Shown here piece by piece: positions 1 to 6,591 of a stretch of DNA of 16,763 bases. The translations under genes were made by a program, and so were the position numbers. The number at the start of each line of letters is the position of its first letter. The stretch's first letter is position 1. Source of the DNA: Chitinophagaceae bacterium. Lineage in GTDB: Bacteria > Bacteroidota > Bacteroidia > Chitinophagales > Chitinophagaceae. The stretch lies in assembly GCA_009996555.1 (NCBI GenBank), contig JAACZX010000007.1, forward strand, positions 1 through 16,763, read 5' to 3'. A model generated the notes under the pieces. That model saw only the letters and a list, made by a program, of their open reading frames with translations. It had not been told where the DNA came from and searched no databases.

Positions 1-1465
1 TTTCTTTGTAGAGGTTAACTAATGCAGATGCTGTTTCATTTGTTTCAGTGTTTGTTTGCAGCAGGTGACTGATCTGTTCAAGAATATGTGCTGTGCGGTT
101 GCGGCTTTCTTTATAATAGGCAAATTTTTTATCGTTTGATGAATTGCGGAGAAGCACCGCATCATGCAAGGCATCTTTCATGCTCTTGGCAGCATACATG
201 CCATTGCGTACAGATGATATCAACAGTTGAAACTTTACAGCATCCTCCGGTTGCAGCTGGTTCGATTGCATGCGCACATAAAAAGAAAGAATATCGCCAT
301 GCAGGTGTTTGATGAACTCATATTTTTCTTCCGGTGATTTTTTATAAAACTCAATACTGTCGTTGTGCGCTGTTGGTTTGCCGGTTTGCAATTCAAAAAT
401 ATGTTTGCTGTAGTTTATAATGAGTTGCAGGAAATGATTTGTTTCGTTGAGCATGGCCTGTATTGCCAGTTCTGTTTCAGCAGGTTTTATTTTATGGATA
501 AACAGCGTTTCATCGGTTTGTTTTGTAAACCTGCGTTCAAGAAATTTTCCAAAGGGGCTGAGAAAAGGGTAGAACAACGCAATGCTGATGATGTTTACAA
601 GGGTTTGGAAAAAAGCCAATGCCAGTACATGTTCTTTTATACCCACTGTATCTGTAATAAAATCAGCCATCGGGTGAAGAAAGAATACAATCAGCAATGA
701 AATAATGCTGTTCATCAGAAAATTTCCAAGCGCCACCTGTTTTTTTGCAGGAATGCCTTTTGCGGATGCCAGTAATAATTTAATGGTGGTACCAACTTCG
801 GCACCTAATACAATGGCCATGGCAGGCTCCAGTTCAATAGCATGTGCATGCAGTGCAGCAAGTACAAGAGCAATAGTTGCAGAGCTTGCCTGTATGAGTG
901 CGGTAATGAGTATGCCAATCAATAAGAATAATAGCAAAGGATATTCGTTAAAACGACTGAGATCGGTTTGCTGCACCATTGATTCTACTGCCGTTTTCAT
1001 AAAATTCAAACCAACAAACAGGAAGCTGAAACCAAAGAAGAATTTACTCAGCTGAAACCATTTACTGTGTTTGTTCAATAACATCATGGCAATACCTGCA
1101 ATGCCCGTAAGCGGAAGAGCAAAACTTTCAATATTAAATTCAAAGCCAACAGTTGCCACAATCCAGCTGGTAAAAGTTGTACCGATGTTGCTGCCAAGCA
1201 TCATGGCCAATCCATTCTGCATTTGAATAATACCGCTGCCTACAAATGCCAGCAGCATAAGGTTTACAATACTGCTGCTTTGCAGTAAAGCCGTTACAGC
1301 TGCGCCAGCGCCAATAGCTTTCAGTTTGTGCTGTGTATGTTTACGGAGAAATAATTTGAAAGGTCTGCCGGCAAGTTGCTGCAATGCATCTTCCAGCATA
1401 CTCATGCCCAGCATAAATACAGCCACACCCGCCAATATCTTCCAGAAATCAAACGATAGTTCCAT
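1..1465 (-). CDS. Na+/phosphate cotransporter, NptA type with PhoU-like tail (partial)
   Basis: Membrane symporter that couples Na+ to inorganic phosphate (or phosphate-like anion) transport. It reads leftwards from ATG at 1465 and runs off the window, so about 488 residues are visible and the C terminus is missing. An in-frame TAA lies three codons upstream of this ATG, which fixes the start. The family's two inverted QSS repeats are visible: TALLQSSSIVNLM at about residues 58-70 and TALIQASSATIAL at about 188-200, each followed by a GSNIGTT/GAEVGTT element (about 91-97 and 221-227). Hydrophobic segments fill residues 8-300. From about residue 325 the protein becomes soluble, helical and charged, as expected for the C-terminal PhoU-like domain of this family. 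It is divergent from the PLD-like gene, with a 118-bp shared promoter region. The family is clear; the exact substrate and direction are inferred. Confidence 0.93.
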   Translation of the reverse strand, partial: MELSFDFWKILAGVAVFMLGMSMLEDALQQLAGRPFKLFLRKHTQHKLKAIGAGAAVTALLQSSSIVNLMLLAFVGSGIIQMQNGLAMMLGSNIGTTFTSWIVATVGFEFNIESFALPLTGIAGIAMMLLNKHSKWFQLSKFFFGFSFLFVGLNFMKTAVESMVQQTDLSRFNEYPLLLFLLIGILITALIQASSATIALVLAALHAHAIELEPAMAIVLGAEVGTTIKLLLASAKGIPAKKQVALGNFLMNSIISLLIVFFLHPMADFITDTVGIKEHVLALAFFQTLVNIISIALFYPFLSPFGKFLERRFTKQTDETLFIHKIKPAETELAIQAMLNETNHFLQLIINYSKHIFELQTGKPTAHNDSIEFYKKSPEEKYEFIKHLHGDILSFYVRMQSNQLQPEDAVKFQLLISSVRNGMYAAKSMKDALHDAVLLRNSSNDKKFAYYKESRNRTAHILEQISHLLQTNTETNETASALVNLYKE

Positions 1466-1480
1466 AACCGGTTAAGGTAG

Positions 1481-1488
1481 CAAATATT
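1481..1488 (-). promoter_or_regulatory. weak -7 promoter box for the Na/Pi gene
   Basis: On the minus strand this reads AATATTTG, one mismatch from the Bacteroidota -7 consensus TAnnTTTG. A start about 5 nt downstream would give a leader of roughly 11 nt before the ATG at 1465. I see no well-spaced -33 TTG, so this is only a candidate. Confidence 0.3.
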
Positions 1489-1490
1489 CA

Positions 1491-1512
1491 GTTACACGCA
1501 ACTATGTGTAAC
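1491..1512. promoter_or_regulatory. operator-like inverted repeat, Na/Pi-PLD intergenic region
   Basis: Perfect 7-bp arms GTTACAC (1491-1497) and GTGTAAC (1506-1512) are separated by 8 bp. The site lies immediately upstream of the candidate -7 box of the Na/Pi gene, where a dimeric regulator could act. The regulator is unknown; the symmetry is seen directly and the role is inferred. Confidence 0.4.
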
Positions 1513-1549
1513 CAATGCTGCTGGTGCAATAATGAATTACACTGTAAAC

Positions 1550-1563
1550 TTTTTGTACAAAAA
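1550..1563. promoter_or_regulatory. 14-bp perfect palindrome upstream of the PLD-like gene
   Basis: The sequence TTTTTGTACAAAAA is its own reverse complement. It ends 20 bp before the ATG at 1584, so it falls in or next to the promoter of the PLD-like gene. It could be an operator; A/T flanks around GTAC make chance occurrence less unlikely in this A/T-rich spacer. Confidence 0.35.
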
Positions 1564-1583
1564 AGATATAGTAAATTGTACGC

Positions 1584-2765
1584 ATGTCGTCGGGTAAACA
1601 GCTTTCAGTATCATCAGCATACAGCAACTATAACCAGGTGGAGCTGGTTAGGGGTGGTCGTGATTATTTTGAGCGTTTGCTTACTATGATAAACAACGCA
1701 AAGCATAGCGTTCACCTGCAGACCTATATTTTTGAGGCCGATGAAACAGGAACTTCTGTAGCTGCTGCATTGTGTAATGCAGCAAAGCGTGGAGCGCAGG
1801 TATACCTGTTGCTCGACGGGTATGCATCGCAAAACCTGCCGGAAGATTTTATTCTTGATCTCAAAAAAGCCGGTGTAAACTTCCGCTGGTTTGAACCTGT
1901 TTTCCGAAGCAGGTATTTTTATTTTGGAAGAAGGATGCATCATAAACTGCTGGTAACTGATGTGAACTACAGCCTGGTGGGTGGCGTAAATATTTCAAAC
2001 CGGTATAATGACATGCCGGGCACTACAGCATGGCTCGACTGGGCTTTGTACAGCAAAGGAGAAGTGAGTGCAGAGTTGTATAACCTTTGTGTGGAGATAT
2101 GGAACAAATCGGGCTGGGGCAAAAAGAAAAAACAGATCTTAAAAACAGAAGCATCATTTCACATGCATGGTGAGGAGTGTTTGGTGCGTGTGCGGCGAAA
2201 TGACTGGGTGCGCCGCAAGAACCAGATCAGCCGCAGTTATCTTGAAATGTTTAAGAAATCCACTTCGCACATCACCATCATGTCGAGTTATTTTTTACCC
2301 GGCCGCAATTTCAGGCGCAACATGGCACAGGCGGTAAAGCGTGGTGTAAAAATAAAAGTGATTACAGCAGGCACCAGTGATATTGCCACGGCAAAACATG
2401 CAGAGCGTTATCTCTACCGCTGGATGTTTAAGAATAATATTGAACTGTATGAATACATGCCCAATGTATTGCACGGAAAGCTCAGTACTTATGATGGAAA
2501 GTTTGTTACTGTTGGTTCATACAATGTCAATAACATCAGTGCATACGCCAGTATTGAATTAAATCTTGATGTACAGCACCAGGGCTTTGCAGAAAAAGTG
2601 GAAGCTGTGCTTAATACCATCATTGAAAATGATTGTGTGCCGATAACAGAGCAGGAGTTCATTAAACATAACAGCTTTATCAAGCGTGTGTGGCAACGCA
2701 TTTGTTATGAAATGATCAGGCTTGTTTTTTTCCTGTTCACGTTTTATTTCCGTCAGAAAAGTTAG
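1584..2765 (+). CDS. phospholipase D-like / cardiolipin synthase family protein
   Basis: A 393-residue member of the PLD superfamily with two HKD catalytic motifs. HxK(x)4D occurs as H119-K121-D126, followed by the usual GGVNIS segment, and as H297-K299-D304, followed by GSYNVNN. Two HKD motifs plus this length resemble the cardiolipin synthases that join phosphatidyl groups (ClsB/ClsC-like), acting at the inner membrane. No N-terminal membrane segments are present, unlike ClsA. Instead, residues about 372-389 form one hydrophobic C-terminal stretch ending in a basic tail, probably a membrane anchor. The start at 1584 is preferred because the conserved 'VELVRGGRDYFERLL' region begins at about residue 19, so the later ATG at 1689 would lose it. 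No Shine-Dalgarno is visible. It ends 4 bp from the convergent YdjM-like gene. The superfamily is certain; the lipid substrate is inferred. Confidence 0.9.
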   Translation: MSSGKQLSVSSAYSNYNQVELVRGGRDYFERLLTMINNAKHSVHLQTYIFEADETGTSVAAALCNAAKRGAQVYLLLDGYASQNLPEDFILDLKKAGVNFRWFEPVFRSRYFYFGRRMHHKLLVTDVNYSLVGGVNISNRYNDMPGTTAWLDWALYSKGEVSAELYNLCVEIWNKSGWGKKKKQILKTEASFHMHGEECLVRVRRNDWVRRKNQISRSYLEMFKKSTSHITIMSSYFLPGRNFRRNMAQAVKRGVKIKVITAGTSDIATAKHAERYLYRWMFKNNIELYEYMPNVLHGKLSTYDGKFVTVGSYNVNNISAYASIELNLDVQHQGFAEKVEAVLNTIIENDCVPITEQEFIKHNSFIKRVWQRICYEMIRLVFFLFTFYFRQKS

Positions 2766-2769
2766 CAGA

Positions 2770-3780
2770 TCAGAATCCCCTGATGCGTTTCAACAGATAC
2801 ATCACTTCATTACTGTCCCATCCTTTAAAACGGCCACGCTGTACAATAAGCGTATTATCATTTGGGTGTTCAAGAAAATAATGGAATACAAATTTCTGAT
2901 CGGGGTATCGCCAGCCGAGTATTTGCCCGAAACGAAGATCATTGAACACAAGTGTATCATTCCATTGTTCAACTGTGTAAAACCCTTGTGAAAAACGTTT
3001 CAGTTGATGCACATCCTTATGATCTGCCACAGTATGAAGCAATGTATCGTTCTTAGGGAAGAATGTAAAGTTGATTTCTTTCTTTTGATCAAATACAGAA
3101 CGGAAGCCCACATAATAACCGCTGTCGTTGCCCGCTACTACATACCATAACCAGTTGTTAAGTGGAGTGGGTGTAGTAAAATATTTTTCATGTGGTATCT
3201 GTTGTTTTGCAAAGATCTGTTTCACCTCTTTGTTAATGCTCAGTTTATTGTACGTGCAGTAGAGCAGGTATGTAAACGGGATAAAAATACCGATCTTCCA
3301 CATGATTGGCCGCAAGCTGTGAAACCGATGGAGCATCAGCAATACCACAAAGGCAATACCCGGCCAGATGGAGAAAAACGGATCGGCTACATACAAGGTG
3401 TTGAATGAAAAACGAATATCGCTGAACGGAATAAACCAGCCCACCCCGTAGTTATTAAATCCATCGAGGAACAAATGCATCAGCACTTCTGCTGCAAAGA
3501 ACAGGCACCATTTTTTAAAACTGATATTATGCGGCCTGTGAATTTTTTCAGCCGCCATTGCCATAACAGGCACAATGAGTATGGCAAAAAGAAGAGAGTG
3601 CGTAAACCCACGGTGTGCCAGCAGATCATCAGCAGTGTTCATCCAGAAAGAAGCGACAAAATCAATATCAGGAATACTTTGTGCCAGTGCTCCCCACAAC
3701 ATTGCTTTTTTGCCGAATCCTCTTTCAAAAAAAGCTTCACCAATACAGGCACCCAGCGCTATATGTGTAATTGAATCCAT
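2770..3780 (-). CDS. YdjM/YbcI-like membrane-bound metal-dependent hydrolase (DUF457 family)
   Basis: A 336-residue protein whose first half matches the YdjM/DUF457 group of inner-membrane putative metal-dependent hydrolases. Candidate metal ligands are H6, D38 and D40 (in SIPDID), H56 and H61 (in HRGFTHS), and H102/D106 (in MHLFLDGF). Hydrophobic segments alternate with them at about residues 26-46, 62-76, 91-105, 133-150 and 161-178. Residues after about 180 are soluble, with no motif I recognise. The biochemical reaction of the family is not established. The start codon lies 8 bp after the stop of the DUF6544 gene, so it is the second gene of a two-gene transcript and probably translationally coupled. 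It is convergent with the PLD-like gene; the two stop codons are separated by 4 bp with no strong terminator between them. Confidence 0.85.
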   Translation of the reverse strand: MDSITHIALGACIGEAFFERGFGKKAMLWGALAQSIPDIDFVASFWMNTADDLLAHRGFTHSLLFAILIVPVMAMAAEKIHRPHNISFKKWCLFFAAEVLMHLFLDGFNNYGVGWFIPFSDIRFSFNTLYVADPFFSIWPGIAFVVLLMLHRFHSLRPIMWKIGIFIPFTYLLYCTYNKLSINKEVKQIFAKQQIPHEKYFTTPTPLNNWLWYVVAGNDSGYYVGFRSVFDQKKEINFTFFPKNDTLLHTVADHKDVHQLKRFSQGFYTVEQWNDTLVFNDLRFGQILGWRYPDQKFVFHYFLEHPNDNTLIVQRGRFKGWDSNEVMYLLKRIRGF

Positions 3781-3788
3781 GTAACAAA

Positions 3789-4880
3789 TTATCCGGTGAA
3801 AGTAAACTGAATGTTGGTAATTTCAAGTTGAAGCCATGTAAAATCTCCATCTTTCAATTTCCAGGTAACAGTATTTCTTACCGGAATGCGAATGCCGTTC
3901 ATTGTTCTATGATCAATACAGCTAACCTGCCATTTTTCAAGCGATGATTGCCTATTGCTGATATAATAACGTTCCGCCTCAAATTTTTGCAGATCGCCGT
4001 TTTCATGAAAAGAGAAAAATCCTGTTGCTGTTACAGCTCCATAACGCATGGTTGCTTTTGCTCGTTTATCGTCAATTGGTTCCCATATTATATTTTTATT
4101 GAGTGCTGCACTTGGGAACCAGCAAATTTCAGCAAGGTAGCGTAATAAGGTTCCCTGGTCTGTTTGTGCACCTTTGTTGTTGGCAATGATGAAAAGTCCG
4201 TAAGCTTTGATCAGCATATTGCCTTTGCCTTGCTCATATTTATCTCTGCCTGTTATGAATAAAAAGCGGGATGGCTGAATTTTTGTTTTCCATAAAAAAG
4301 AGGAAGGATCTGTTGTAAAATATTGTTCAGCATCAAAAGGAATCCATTCTGCGGCAGTTGTGTTTTTCATTTTGCCATGTTGCTGAAGATATACCTGTTT
4401 AATTGCTGGCAGGCCCACAATACCACTTGTGCTTAACCATTTTTGAACAATAGAAGGTAAATGCAGTAGCTGTTCATTTGTTATAATTGCGGTGTTTGTA
4501 TTTGTGGGTTGCGAAAGCAGATGTTCCACTTCTTTTTTACAAGTACGCTTGAATTGCCATTCGCCCAACGCAGGTAAAGCCACCAGCAAAACAATGATAT
4601 TAACCATTGTTCCCATCTTCGCATCTTGCCAATACCACACAATCAATAATTGAGAAAGAACTACTGCAGCAACAGCAAACAGTGCCCAGTTTTCTTTTTT
4701 CAACAGATAGATTACAGCAGATAAAATGAAAAGAAGCGCCGCCAGTAACCAGAGTAACCCCGTGGGCTTTGCGATGTATTTTGTTAATGCCGGAAGTTTT
4801 GTTAAGCCAAACGCATTTCCCAATCCCATCAGGTGAATAAGACCATGAATCATCACCACAAATCCAAAAATGTATTTCAT
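3789..4880 (-). CDS. DUF6544-family membrane protein
   Basis: A 363-residue protein of unknown function. I chose the ATG at 4880 rather than the in-frame ATG at 4949: the extra 23 residues would be a lysine/arginine-rich stretch with no family character, while MKYIFGFVVMIHGLIHLMG starts directly at a membrane segment. About four hydrophobic segments fill residues 1-110. The soluble C-terminal part matches my recollection of DUF6544: a 'LPSIVQKWL..SGIVG' opening, a 'VYLQQHGKMK' strand, a 'WIPFDAEQYF' segment, then a beta-rich domain. The membrane part followed by a lipid-barrel-like beta domain would suit an envelope role, but this is inference. First gene of the pair with the YdjM-like gene, 8 bp apart. 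Confidence 0.78.
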   Translation of the reverse strand: MKYIFGFVVMIHGLIHLMGLGNAFGLTKLPALTKYIAKPTGLLWLLAALLFILSAVIYLLKKENWALFAVAAVVLSQLLIVWYWQDAKMGTMVNIIVLLVALPALGEWQFKRTCKKEVEHLLSQPTNTNTAIITNEQLLHLPSIVQKWLSTSGIVGLPAIKQVYLQQHGKMKNTTAAEWIPFDAEQYFTTDPSSFLWKTKIQPSRFLFITGRDKYEQGKGNMLIKAYGLFIIANNKGAQTDQGTLLRYLAEICWFPSAALNKNIIWEPIDDKRAKATMRYGAVTATGFFSFHENGDLQKFEAERYYISNRQSSLEKWQVSCIDHRTMNGIRIPVRNTVTWKLKDGDFTWLQLEITNIQFTFTG

Positions 4881-5007
4881 GACCGTGTTGTTTTTCTTTC
4901 TCTTGTTTTTTCTTCTTACAGTTCGGGAGATGTTTTTCTGCAACCACAATATTTTTTATGGGCAAGAGGCCATTCTTTATACAGCTTCATGCGCAGAAAC
5001 GATTTTA

Positions 5008-5033
5008 ACATCCGCTTTTTGCAAAGCGGATGT
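5008..5033 (-). terminator. hairpin downstream of the DUF2892 gene
   Basis: Perfect 11-bp arms ACATCCGCTTT and AAAGCGGATGT, with a 4-nt loop. In the minus-strand transcript the loop is GCAA, a GNRA tetraloop. It begins 29 nt after the stop of the DUF2892 gene. The tail that follows (TAAAATC) is not a good U-tract, so it may be a transcript-end stabilising hairpin rather than a classical intrinsic terminator. Confidence 0.55.
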
Positions 5034-5062
5034 ATGAGAAGAGAAGTTGAAAAGGATTTTTG

Positions 5063-5272
5063 TTATACCGGTTTTTTAGACGTGCTTTTTAGCCCGAACA
5101 TGGCATACAACGGGCACCAGCTAACCAAACTGGTTAGTACAAATACTGCAGCAACTGCCAGTGCAACAATTCCCCAAATGCCGGTGATAATATTTTGAAA
5201 CCAGAGTACAGCAAGCAAACCTGCTATGCAAAGCCTGATGATACGGTCTGCATTACCCAAATTCTTTTTCAT
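5063..5272 (-). CDS. DUF2892 (YgaP-like transmembrane) small membrane protein
   Basis: A 69-residue protein. The N terminus 'KKNLGNADRIIRL' matches the NxGxxDRxIR opening of DUF2892, and two hydrophobic helices follow at about residues 14-26 and 30-49. The tail carries the SWCPLYAMFGL element typical of these proteins. I chose the ATG at 5272 because it sits directly before this conserved opening. The reading frame stays open to 5392, but that extension has no family features and overlaps the hairpin at 5357-5378. Function is unknown; some relatives are fused to rhodanese domains (YgaP), which is known for the family and not seen here. It lies downstream of the universal stress protein gene on the same strand, but hairpins on both sides suggest a separate small transcript. 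Confidence 0.82.
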   Translation of the reverse strand: MKKNLGNADRIIRLCIAGLLAVLWFQNIITGIWGIVALAVAAVFVLTSLVSWCPLYAMFGLKSTSKKPV

Positions 5273-5356
5273 ATACGTTTTGTTTATTGGTGAGGAATGA
5301 ATGACGGTACACAAGTTGTAAAACAGAATCTTCTTTTGGAATGACGTAGAAAGAGA

Positions 5357-5378
5357 GGGGCCGATTGACATCGGCCCC
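5357..5378 (-). terminator. intrinsic terminator of the universal stress protein gene
   Basis: Arms GGGGCCGAT and ATCGGCCCC form a 9-bp G/C-rich stem with a 4-nt loop. On the minus strand it is followed by TCTCTTTCTACG, a T-rich tract. It starts 33 nt after the stop of the universal stress protein gene at 5412. Confidence 0.7.
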
Positions 5379-5411
5379 GGAACAATCACCAACCAAATTG
5401 CTATCTATCTG

Positions 5412-6233
5412 TTATCTGTGAGCAATAAACACGGGTAGTTTGTGTTCCGCTATCACATCGCTTGCAATACTCTTGCGGAAGAGTTGTGATAAAGCAGAAC
5501 GTCCGAATGAACCTGTTACGATCAACGCACTTACACGGTTGTTGATCCAGTTAGAAAAATATTTCTCAGGTTTCATATCCAGTTTCATCAGGGTAAGATC
5601 TGGGAAGTGCCTTGATACCAGCTCTTCAATGTTTACCTGCTGCGGAAACTCATTGTTGCCATCATCATTTACATACACCAGCAACGTTGAACGTTTCACC
5701 AGTTCGGGAAACAGGTAGGCATACTGTTTAATGGCATATACACTTGATTCGGTTCCGTCGTAACAAAGCACATTTGTTTTCGGGAAATCGTATTTTTCAG
5801 GTACCACCATTACCGGGCATTCCGATTTGTGCAGGATCTCCTGCAGGTATTCGTTCGGGCTGCTGCCCAGGTTTTCATAAAACACTTCACTGCCAATGAT
5901 CAGCAGATCAGCATACCTTGTTTCTGTTTTCAATTCGGGTAAAGCAAAATCATAAAGATCTTCGTGAACACGGTATTCCATACCGTTTCGTTGACATAAT
6001 TCTTCAAACTTTGCTTTGTTTGCTTTTGTTACCTCTGCACCTGCATCTTCATACAAGGGAACAAACTGGGGGCCACTCATGCCATCGGCATAACTCCAGA
6101 AACTGGCAGCCTGCGCCTGTGGTAAAAAAGCACCTGTAACCAGTACAGGTTCCAACTCATTCAGTTTGCGGGCAAATTCAAATGCGCCGTTAGAAAAATG
6201 AGTTCCGTCGAAAGCCAGCAGAATCTTTTTCAT
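5412..6233 (-). CDS. tandem universal stress protein (UspA family)
   Basis: A 273-residue cytoplasmic protein with two UspA folds in tandem, each starting with a beta strand and acidic turn (KKILLAFDGT at residues 2-11; TNVLCYDGTE at 153-162). The second domain keeps most of the nucleotide-binding signature G-2x-G-9x-(G)-S/T: G241, G244 and S255, with the second-last glycine replaced by K254. The first domain has only a degenerate version (GSEVFYENLGSS, 114-125), so probably only the C-terminal half binds ATP. Such proteins support survival under stress, energy limitation or low oxygen; the exact trigger is not known. It is followed by a terminator hairpin and preceded by a 358-bp gene-free region with an FNR/CRP-like dyad at 6315-6333. 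Confidence 0.9.
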   Translation of the reverse strand: MKKILLAFDGTHFSNGAFEFARKLNELEPVLVTGAFLPQAQAASFWSYADGMSGPQFVPLYEDAGAEVTKANKAKFEELCQRNGMEYRVHEDLYDFALPELKTETRYADLLIIGSEVFYENLGSSPNEYLQEILHKSECPVMVVPEKYDFPKTNVLCYDGTESSVYAIKQYAYLFPELVKRSTLLVYVNDDGNNEFPQQVNIEELVSRHFPDLTLMKLDMKPEKYFSNWINNRVSALIVTGSFGRSALSQLFRKSIASDVIAEHKLPVFIAHR

Positions 6234-6591
6234 AACGAATGATTTTGTTTGATAAAATTGAGTTTTTTACACCCGGCAGATGATGATACCCAATAGCCGG
6301 GCTACTGATTGATGTCACATGTAAATTATGTGATATATGAAGCAAGGGGCAGGCGTTGTTGAAATCATTATGATGACATTGTTCCGGGGGAATGCAAAGT
6401 GCCGTGCTAAACGTACGCCTTCACCTGTTTTCATCCAATATCAACGCACACAAACCATGCCGTGTAAGAATGGCAGACAGCTTCTAAGTTTTAATGAGAG
6501 ATGAGTATAAAGGAATCAGGTGAAATGAAGCTGAAGATGAGTTTTGTTAAATGCGGAAGAATATTGTGGAATGAACCTGCAGTAATTTTTC
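6234..6591. other. 358-bp gene-free region between USP and ROK genes
   Basis: I see no credible gene, tRNA or strong terminator here. It holds the dyad at 6315-6333 and a weaker inverted pair, CCCGGC (6272-6277) with GCCGGG (6296-6301). It should contain the promoter of the universal stress protein gene, although no clean TAnnTTTG box is close to 6233, and the 3' end of the ROK transcript. The length leaves room for a long 5' leader. Confidence 0.5.
6315..6333. promoter_or_regulatory. FNR/CRP-like dyad upstream of the universal stress protein gene
   Basis: TCACAT (6315-6320) and ATGTGA (6328-6333) form a perfect 6-bp inverted repeat with a 7-bp spacer. It lies 82-100 bp before the USP start codon, a typical activator distance. 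CRP/FNR-family regulators bind such dyads, but the arm order is the reverse of the E. coli CRP site (TGTGA...TCACA), so the regulator is open. Confidence 0.4.

Noticed and set aside
88..1055. Three plus-strand open frames at the left end
   Set aside because: They are antisense to the Na/Pi cotransporter gene, whose minus-strand frame is open and carries both QSS motifs.
1465..1474. TAACCGGTTA palindrome at the Na/Pi start codon, sharing AACCGGTT with the palindrome at 7899-7912
   Set aside because: An 8-bp shared self-complementary core is short enough to be chance in 16.8 kb, and the two genes have no evident link.
4600..4965. Open frame of 121 codons on the minus strand over the start of the DUF6544 gene
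   Set aside because: It is a different frame of the DUF6544 gene, with low-complexity basic sequence and no family features; the DUF6544 frame has clear membrane helices and conserved motifs.
5273..5392. N-terminal extension of the DUF2892 frame up to 5392
   Set aside because: It crosses the terminator hairpin at 5357-5378 and has no family features, whereas the conserved opening begins at the ATG at 5272.
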